In this document: piece by piece, positions 56,980 to 64,000 of the stretch
Numbering within the stretch: position 1 is the first letter of the stretch
How the letters are laid out: each line of letters begins with the position of its first letter
Source: Isoetes taiwanensis
Taxonomy: Eukaryota; Streptophyta; Lycopodiopsida; Isoetales; Isoetaceae
NCBI GenBank assembly: GCA_021234155.1
Contig: JAJEKV010000091.1
Location: 2,735,501 to 2,799,500, forward strand
Direction: 5' to 3'
DNA length: 64,000 nucleotides
Position numbers and translations under genes: made by a program
The notes under the pieces: model-generated
Databases searched by the model: none
What the model was told of the DNA's origin: nothing
What the model saw: the letters and a program-made list of their open reading frames with translations, nothing else

Positions 56980-57640
56980 TCTATCGATCCGAGCCATCAG
57001 ATCGAGATCCTAGAGAGGGCGAGCATGCATGTCTCGCAAGCATGCATTGCATGCTTTCTCTGGTTGGGAGATCGCTATATTAGACGAGGTTCTTCATCAA
57101 CATCTCATCGGCGCTTCCTCTTCTCTCTCAGCAATACCTTATTCTCTATTCTTTGAAACCCATCCTCCCCTCCTAATTGTTTAAATGTATTTGTCGCCTG
57201 GCACGCGTGACCAGCCCCTCTATTTGAAGAGGTTTTTCTTTTCTTGCCACGTGGCACGCATGATCAGCCCCTCCACTTTGGGAGGTTTGTTTTTTTACAT
57301 TTGTTCTAATGTTCGTGATGTGCAGGTACAGGTTGGCAAGCAACAATAGCTTCGACTTCTCCATTCGTGGATTTTTTGGCAGCGATTTTTCAGCCTTATG
57401 TTTGTCCAAGCCCCTTGCCGAAGGCTTATCATTAGGGTTTTCCCTCGAGAACGGTTTCTAATCCCGGTGATAAGCTTTCGACAGGTACACAAATCAAACA
57501 TCTATTAGCATTGCATTTTTTGGGATCCGGTTGTATAATTGGACATTCCCTTTATTTTTTCATGGGTAGTTCGCATGTGTGCGGCTACCCACTATCCACC
57601 ATTGTAGAAAATCTACTGAGATGAATGAGAAGCCTATCTA
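56980..57640 (+). repeat. Dispersed repeat R1, copy 1
   Basis: It contains, in order: a near-palindrome around 'CGATCCGAGCCATC'; the head 'GGGCGAGCATGCATG' with a TATA-like 'CGCTATATTAG'; 'CTCATCGGCGCTTCC' with CT-rich start; 'TGTGCAGGTACAGGTTGGC'; a long hairpin (57411-57485); and the tail 'GTGTGCGGCTACCCACT' through 'GAGAAGCCTATCTATC'. All parts recur in the same order at 59386-60032. It has no coding potential, so it is probably a non-autonomous retroelement or a LINE promoter segment. Confidence 0.75.
57411..57485. repeat. Long hairpin within R1 copy 1
   Basis: The left arm CCTTGCCGAAGGCTTATCA and right arm TGATAAGCTTTCGACAGG pair over about 20 positions with few mismatches, and GGG...CCC extend the stem. 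Confidence 0.8.
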
Positions 57641-57683
57641 TCGGGAGGTTTTTGTTGTTTTCATGCGAGCCCCATTCTAGAAT

Positions 57684-59385
57684 TCGTCAAATTTTTATAC
57701 GTGCCCAACATGAACATGCAAATAGTGTCCAACAAAAAGTCAATGATGTTGGATGCTAACATACATCCAAATGAAGTGACCTTTGCCATTATTCTGAATA
57801 GCTGTTTTGTTTTAGGGATCTTGAAAGTAGGGAGTTAGCCCATGTATCCATCCTAAATGGAACGTTGGATCTAGCATTTCCACTAGGAATTTCCTTATTA
57901 AAATGTATTCAACTTGTGGAACATTGAAAAATACAGTATCAAATTTAATGAAATGCAACATACATACATTATCATTGAAAGTCTATCATTGCACATGCAG
58001 ACCTTCAATGTCAATTGAATGGTTGTTTCCTGATGAGCGATAGACTAGGAACTGAACTGTATATGCACTTTTTTATGCAACATGCAAAGTCATAGCAGTT
58101 CGATTTCCTGAGGACATGAATATACGCCCTGGAGATGCAATGGGTTCCAGTTATATTTGTAGTAGGGCAAAATTATGACAAAGGATTGTCGCGTGTTTAA
58201 GCAGAAGGATAAGAAAAAGCCAGATTTTGAATAAGAACATTTGCGCATGAGCTACGTTAATAGTTCGAACCTCTTTGCTGCTTTTCCAATTTATGTGCAT
58301 GTAAGCCTACATCGATTGAACTTTGCAGCTTTCTATAGGTAAGAGTCAGTTCTGTGAGCAATTTCTCTACAGTATAGGGTGTCTTCACTTTTTCTTATTG
58401 TCTTCAATTACTGCATTTATCCTATCTATCTTATTATCCAAGAGACATCAATGAAGAAACACTTCACATTACATGTAAATAACATTCTCATGATATGCCT
58501 ATACTAGAAAAAGTGCCCAGCGTTGCTGGGCTTCTTGTCGAGATTAATTTCAAAAGTTAATGAATATGATTTATAAATTCAAGGGGTGCAAATTCATATA
58601 CATTGTCATTTCCATTGTTTTATAACATGGTTGTTTCTATATTTTTCATTTATGTTACAAATTTGCAGACCAGGAGCTATGTTTTCAAAAGCTTTGCAAA
58701 AAAAAGGGAAAGAAAGCTTTGAAATATCTTTGAATGACATTTTGGCTTATTAGGAAAAAAGTTGAAGACATGCTATACTTATTAGTGATGCATTTTGATT
58801 TTTGGTGATGATGTATTCGAAGTGATATGCTGCATTCATCACATTTCTCTGGTCCAAACATAAATGACTCCACTGTCTATTCAGCGCAGAATCTTTGGTT
58901 CCTTGGATTACGGTATGATTTCTAAAATTTCCTTTCATTTGGCAAACTGCAACATTGAAACATTTGAGGATAGATAGGAAATGCTCCAAAACCTATTCCA
59001 GTAGGGCAAAATAAGTTCAAAATCTTGCTTTTATTAGACAATGAAGGTTGTTTGAACAAATAAATATGCATAGGCTACGCCGGTTTGCGGACACAAAGAA
59101 ATGTCTGGCTTGCTTATGTTTTAAAACAAACTCTGGTGCTGGAGACAGTTAGATTCTTTGATTACCTTGGTCTTTTCATTGGATTATTTCCACAACCACA
59201 ACACAAAATAAATTCTTTGATTTTCCTAGACTGGAATTTTTGATGGGTCATTACGAATCACAATGCAGCTTACCATAAGTAAGTGAACTTGACATAGCAG
59301 CATGCCAACCAACTTAATCAACAAAATAGGAGATTAACACTGTCCACAGGAAGGGTTGAGGCAATCAATGTCGAATTCAGTGATC
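57684..59385. other. Spacer, nothing recognised
   Basis: AT-rich. Minus frames at 58685-58989 show no known motif. 'GTTGCTGGGCTTCTTG' at 58524 is isolated. Confidence 0.4.
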
Positions 59386-60032
59386 CCATCGATCCGAGAC
59401 ATCGGATCGCCATTCTAGAATGGGACGAGCATGCATGTTTGCATGCATGCGGGCGGCGCATGCCCATTCTGGTTGGGAGTTCACTACTTTAGGCGCGTTT
59501 CTGCTTCGACTTCTCATCGGCGCTTCCTCTTCTCTCAGCAGTACCTTATTCTCTTGAACCCACCCTCCCCCCCTTCTTTGTTTATTATATTTTGTACAAG
59601 TTCTGTTTATCATATTTTTCCACCCGCTGGGTGATGTTTTTTTCCACCCACTGGGTGATGCTATTCTCTGGTATGTTTTCTCGTTTGTTGTGTTGGTGAT
59701 GTGCAGGTACAGGTTGGCGAGCGGCATCTGTTTCGACTTCTCCATGCGGGGGTTTTTGGGAGCGATTCTATGCCTTGCGTTTGTCTAAGCCCCTTGCCGA
59801 AGGCTTATCACTAGGGTTTTTCCTCGAAAACCCGAAAGGGCGGGGTTTTTTAATCCCGGTGATAAGCTTTCGGCAGGTACATCAGCCGCTCATCTATTAG
59901 CATTGTATTTTTTTGGGGTCCAAATGATATAATTGGATTTTCCCTTTATTTTTCGTGGGTAGTTCGCATGTGTGCGGCTACCCACTGTCCATCATTGTAG
60001 AAAATCTGCTGAGATGAATGAGAAGCCTATCT
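59386..60032 (+). repeat. Dispersed repeat R1, copy 2
   Basis: It opens with the perfect palindrome CGATCCGA-GACA-TCGGATCG, then the same modules as copy 1. It includes a doubled 'CCACC(C)(G/A)CTGGGTGATG' at 59620-59660, the hairpin at 59792-59876 and the conserved tail ending GCCTATCTATC. Confidence 0.75.
59792..59876. repeat. Long hairpin with inner GNRA-type loop within R1 copy 2
   Basis: Outer arms: CCTTGCCGAAGGCTTATCAC with GTGATAAGCTTTCGGCAGG. Inside, AAAACCC-GAAA-GGG followed by CGGGGTTTTTT forms a second, tetraloop-capped stem with a T run. Confidence 0.8.
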
Positions 60033-60277
60033 ATCTAGCAAGCAAAAGAATGGCTGAACTCATCTATAGGATGAGTTTTTGTCATTAACTAACAATTGTC
60101 ACCTCATGGATTGATATTATTCAGCTAAAAGTTGTGCAATGCAGAGAAATGCCAGAAAAACTCTGGAGAAAATACTACTTGGTGGTTTTAATAATCCAAA
60201 GAGACACACATGATGCAGATATTAGGTAAATTTAAACAGTTCTTGTGGTTTATTCATCCTAAAGGAAGATCGCATAC
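60033..60277. other. Spacer after R1
   Basis: AT-rich. It would contain the next MED23 intron on the minus strand, but no further MED23 exon is found here. Confidence 0.5.
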
Positions 60278-60764
60278 CATTAGCCGCAAGGCATGTTGGT
60301 CATCGTCACGGTCAATAAGAGCCAAAAGTAAAATATCAAAAGGTAGAAGTTCTTGTTGCGAAATAAGTGATGTTAATCCTGAACTTGCCCTTAGAAACAA
60401 GTCCTGCACATAAAGTGTATTAAAATAACGTGTCATGAAACAAAATTAACTGAGATCAACTGCCAAGAGCGAGCACCTGTATCGAATGGCCGTGTTGGCA
60501 TTGCAGCTGGATGTTATGCAACAGCACATCCACCAATGTATAAACATTTGATGTTACTTCTTCAGGGGAAAATTCTTTCAAAACTCTTGCCTGCAAGTAG
60601 AAAAAAGCAACAATATTAGTGATGAAACTTAATGACTTCATTTCAATTTTCTGACCCTACAAGATTGCCTGTATTGATGCTCTCTGGATGACCGTCCATG
60701 AACATCCATACTCCAGCACAAACGTACTGTCTTTGTGGAGGGAATACGTGATTTAAAAATGTGC
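60278..60764 (-). pseudogene. MED23: Mediator subunit MED23 fragment, three consecutive exons
   Basis: MED23 belongs to the tail of the Mediator complex that links activators to RNA polymerase II. Minus-strand exons: 60764-60661 ('NHVFPPQRQYVCAG', 'VWMFMDGHPESIN'), 60590-60477 ('ARVLKEFSPEEVTSNVYTLV', 'DVLLHNIQ') and 60403-60278 ('ELLPFDILLLALIDRDDDQH', 'ALRLM'). All have GT/AG borders and compatible phase. From memory these words match plant MED23 very closely. No neighbouring exons are visible: the integrase of element 3 starts 0.6 kb upstream, and repeat R1 lies downstream. The exons are free of stops. Either a captured genomic fragment or the surviving middle of a gene broken up by insertions. 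Introns are retained, so it did not arise by retroposition. Confidence 0.82.
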
Positions 60765-61335
60765 TACAATGAAACCCCAGAACATGATATGGCTAAAGGG
60801 GACAAGAATATACAAGTAACAATATCATCTAGAGTATATATTGGGTTGGGGATGTTGCAGATAGATTTGGCATAATCAGAGGGACGTTTTTTCCCTCAAA
60901 TTCCTCGAATAATTTTGTGGTTCAGAGCCTGCCGGAACTCATCAGTCTAGGATTGATCCCCACCAGAGGCTAAGTATAAGTAATTTGTGAAGGCAATCCA
61001 CCACTTTGGACATAAAAGTTTCTTATTTTTTTTCCCTAAATCTGTTGCAAGAGTTGACATAGTATTGCATCTAATGCTTAGAGGCAAACATCATAGGATA
61101 TGTAATAATTTAATCCTTTTGCACTAGAACGCATTTAAACAAACTATTATATAATAGTATATTCCTTGTGTGGACATTAAACATGTATCTACACATGCAT
61201 ATATATCATATCATAATCATATATATAATATACCAGTGTTTGTACTATGTAGGGCCTGTATGAAGTTGAATGTACATGTTTTGAGGATTGTAGCCAGTCA
61301 ATTGTATGAGCCAATATCGCTAAGATTCGTGATAT
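60765..61335. other. Spacer between MED23 exons and element 3
   Basis: Possibly a MED23 intron. It includes AT-rich 'ATATATC' runs near 61195-61230. No coding feature. Confidence 0.4.
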
Positions 61336-62595
61336 ATGGGATCATCTCTCCAAGCCTCACTTCAAGCCAAAAAAGGAGATTCAAGGACAAGTGCAGACAA
61401 TTCAAGTTGATAGACAATGTCTTGTGCAAAGTCAATCGAGATGGAATCTTGTTGAGATGTGTAAATGAAGATGAGTCTGCCCTAATTATCAGGGAAATGC
61501 ATAAAGGAATCTGTGGAGGACATTTTGCTGGGGATACTACAGCAAAAAAGATTCTCAGGTCTGGATATTACTGGCCTACTGTTTTTAGAGATTGCTATGA
61601 GATTATAAAGACTTGCCATCAATGCCAGATTTTTAGCAAAAGAATTTTATTACCAGCTGCCTTGAATCCTATCATATCTCCAGGACCTTTTCAGATTTGG
61701 GGTCGATTATATTGGCCCCATTAATCCTTCTTCTGCAGGTCAACATCAACATATCATTGTGGTCACAGATTATTTTACCAAGTGGGCAGAAGCCATACCT
61801 TTGAGGCAGGCTAATGCCTTCACAACTGCAAGGTTTTTACATGAATATGTTTGTGCTAGGTTTGGTATTCCTCTCCAGTTGCATTCTGATAGGGGTACAC
61901 CTTTTGTTAATGAAGTCATTGCTAACGTTGAGCATTTTGAAGGTCAAGCATACCAAAAGCTCTTCATACTGTCCTCGGGGTATGGACAAGCTGAAGCCAC
62001 TAACAAGGTGTTAAAAAATATTCTGCAGAAGACAGTTGAGGTCAACAAGAAGGATTGGCATGTCAAAATAGTGGATGCACTTTGGGCTTATAGAGTCACT
62101 ATCAAAACAGCTACAAATCACACACCTTTCAATTTGGTTTATGGCATAGAGGCAGTTTTACCAGTAGAACTCGAGTTGCCTTCTTTGAGATTGGCTCATA
62201 AATTATGTTTACCTTTTGAACATGCTTTGCAAGAAAGATTGGATGCCTTGCTACATCTAGATGAATATAGAATGGAAGCTGAGAATACTAATTTGCTGAA
62301 AAAGGCTAAAGATCTGGCTGCATTCAAAGCTGCACATAGAGTACAGGGTACCTTTAGGAAGGGAGAGCTTGTCCTTAAGTGGAATAAGTCAAAGGAAGAC
62401 TCAGCTGGCAAATTTGATAATATTTGGGAAGGACCCTTTGTAGTGCTAGAATCTACAGGTACCAACTCTTATTGGCTACAAGAGGTTGCCTCGGGAATGC
62501 TGTTACCAAATCCTATCAATATCCTGCACTTGAAAAGGTATTGGGACCAGCATGCTTGCTTGTCCCAATACGCTAGAAAGTTCAAAGATCTATAG
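61336..62595 (+). pseudogene. Integrase of element 3
   Basis: HHCC module (61498-61627: MHKGICGGH, CHQCQ) intact. A two-base loss near 61705 ('GGGGTCGATTATATTGG' against 'GGGGACTAGATTATATTGG') shifts the frame exactly at the first catalytic Asp. The frame is regained at 61750 with 'TDYFTKWAEAIPLRQAN', HSDRGTPF and, at 61985, GQAEATNK. It ends 'LSQYARKFKDL' at 62595, slightly longer than in element 2, whose tail differs. Inactive. Confidence 0.88.
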
Positions 62596-63292
62596 TAGGT
62601 TTAGAATAGTTAGATCCATTTGACTTTTGAGCACATTACTTTGATAAGTTAGTTTTATGTTTGTAGGTTGGGCTGACCAGAGGACAGTATAAGTGATCCT
62701 AAGAAGGGAATGATTACTAATGTTTTACCAAGTGCCATATGCAGGAGCATCTTTTTTCCATCTCTATTCACCTGCCATAAGTGGTCCTGCTACCCATTTA
62801 GACTTCTTACTCTTGTTTTCATCCCCATAAAAGCACTCTGCACTTCATCTTCACCACCATAGCAGAGTTGCAAGGATTTGTGACTAACTAGTTTGTGTGT
62901 TTCCATGACAGGTGCATCCTTTCTCCATTTTTATTCATCTGTCATAAGTAGTCCTGCTATCCATTTAAACTCTTTATCCTTGTTTTCATTCCCAAAAGAA
63001 AGCACTCTGCAATTCAGCTTCACCACCATAGCAGAGTTGCAGTTTTTAAAAGATCAAGGAGACATACATTACCTCATTCTCATACACTCCATACACTCCA
63101 TCCCCATCACCACCCTATCATATTCACACTCATTCTCACCTTTTTCACTCATCATACTCCATTCACATCATCCTATCACCATATTCACACTTATTCCATC
63201 AACACATTTGTACGAAGTTGAAGACCCCTCCATGTATTCACTTTTGGCATTATATGGCTGAGGGGACCAGCCATTTTCTTGTTTTGGCGAGA
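62596..63292 (+). repeat. 3' UTR of element 3 with tandem repeats
   Basis: The unit with 'GCAGGAGCATC/GACAGGTGCATC', 'CATAAGTGGTCCTGC/CATAAGTAGTCCTGC' and 'CATAGCAGAGTTGCA' occurs at about 62743 and 62910, as in element 2. Confidence 0.8.
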
Positions 63293-64000
63293 TGTTGCCC
63301 CCAAAGGGCAACATGCTAATTGTGGTCTATGCATTCAAACTAGGTTAAGTCACTTTGGAAGACTAAGTCAAAGTTTGGAAGAGCTTGGTAGTCAACATTG
63401 ATGTGGAGGTCAAAAGGATGCTTACTTTCTAGATCAACAAGTGCTCATGTTAAAAGTTCACAAGAGGTATTTTATTTGAGGTCAAATGCTTAGTCAGGAA
63501 TATCCTCTAGAAGAATCTGAATTATGAAGTTTGGAAGACATTTTTTGAAGTTTGGAAGATAAAAAGCTTGGAAGATCCCTGTATACATGGCACCAAATCT
63601 TGCCTTCTTCTCTCACCCATTTCCATACTCATACCTCATTTTCATTTACCCTTTGCTTAACCATTGAAGTCCACATTTTCATGGCCATAAAATACCATTA
63701 TTGACCTTACCATTATTCCTTCTTCTTGCCAAAATCCTTAACCCCATTTTTTATCTTTACCATTGCTTCATAGTTTTTCCATTTCCCCATGGTTCATTTT
63801 CCCTATTTCCTATGAGCTCTCATGCCTACACGTGTCTTCATGGTATATCCCTACCCTAAGGCCTAAAGATGCCCTAAGAATATTCTATGATTCCCCCCTA
63901 AGAGTGTGAAATTCCCATGGTCTTAAAAGGCTTCAAAGATCCCTTGATTATTTTCAGAAAGGTCTCCAAAACCATGCTCGAGAAATTCTAAAATACCAAA
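63293..64000 (+). repeat. 3' LTR of element 3, partial
   Basis: Begins with the family hairpin TGTTGCCC-CCAAA-GGGCAACA. It is closer to the LTR of element 1 ('GTCAACATTGATGTGGAGGT', 'CCTGTATACATGGCACCAAA') than to those of element 2. It runs off the window end. Confidence 0.9.

Larger units (their letters stand above)
61336..64000 (+). mobile_element. Ty3/gypsy element 3, 5'-truncated, continues past the window
   Basis: Similarity to element 2 starts abruptly inside the integrase N-terminus at about 61336 ('GGGATCATCTCTCCAAGCC', matching 52534). It then continues through integrase, a 3' UTR with the same tandem repeat, the PPT GTTTTGGCGAGA and the 3' LTR. Confidence 0.88.

Noticed and set aside
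59792-59876. Bacterial-type terminator or integron attC site
   Set aside because: The context is a plant dispersed repeat. The structure recurs with repeat R1 and no prokaryotic genes occur nearby.

Overview
The window is nuclear DNA from a land plant. It holds a split plant bHLH gene, exons of the plant Mediator subunit MED23, a PPR gene relic, a plant-type HAD phosphatase and Ty3/gypsy elements with an archaeal-type RNase H, a plant (Tat-like) trait. AT-rich spacers and layers of decayed transposons suggest a large, repeat-filled genome. The exact lineage (fern, lycophyte, gymnosperm or flowering plant) cannot be settled from the sequence.

Layout. 0-13 kb: an LTR fragment sits inside a LINE reverse-transcriptase relic. 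It is followed by tandem repeats, a decayed LINE (3.95-6.6 kb), a strongly T-rich tract (8.3-12.8 kb) that carries a GTAC-packed hAT-type MITE, and a second LINE 3' end. 13-17.4 kb: unassigned spacer with an inverted repeat. 17.46-20.03 kb (minus): the one gene that looks intact, a seven-exon bHLH factor of the LRL/UNE12 subfamily. 20.5-21.6 kb: a third LINE 3' end with a (TATTC)n tail. 22.4-23.4 kb (minus): a broken, intron-containing tyrosine-recombinase-like gene. 26.2-27.5 kb (minus): a Ty3/gypsy pol relic. 31 kb: a PPR pseudogene. 32-33.7 kb: two Harbinger-like MITEs.

34.9-41.8 kb is the most unusual block. On the plus strand it has a RING-finger/coiled-coil gene, an AT-hook ORF and an FCP1-like HAD phosphatase gene that is interrupted by a hAT-type MITE. 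Tail-to-tail with these, on the minus strand, is a five-exon DDE-like transposase pseudogene of a family I cannot name. All four of its nonsense codons are TAG. The block could be one composite transposon carrying cargo, but I found no ends that prove it.

42.8-64 kb is dominated by three copies of one Ty3/gypsy family: a 3'-truncated copy (42785-46963), a copy with both LTRs and an AGTAC target duplication (47303-56468), and a 5'-truncated copy running off the window (61336-64000). The pol order is protease, archaeal-type RNase H, reverse transcriptase, degenerate gypsy RNase H, integrase. The archaeal-type RNase H sits upstream of the reverse transcriptase, which is unusual. Between the last two copies lie two copies of a dispersed repeat with a long hairpin, and three consecutive orphan exons of MED23.
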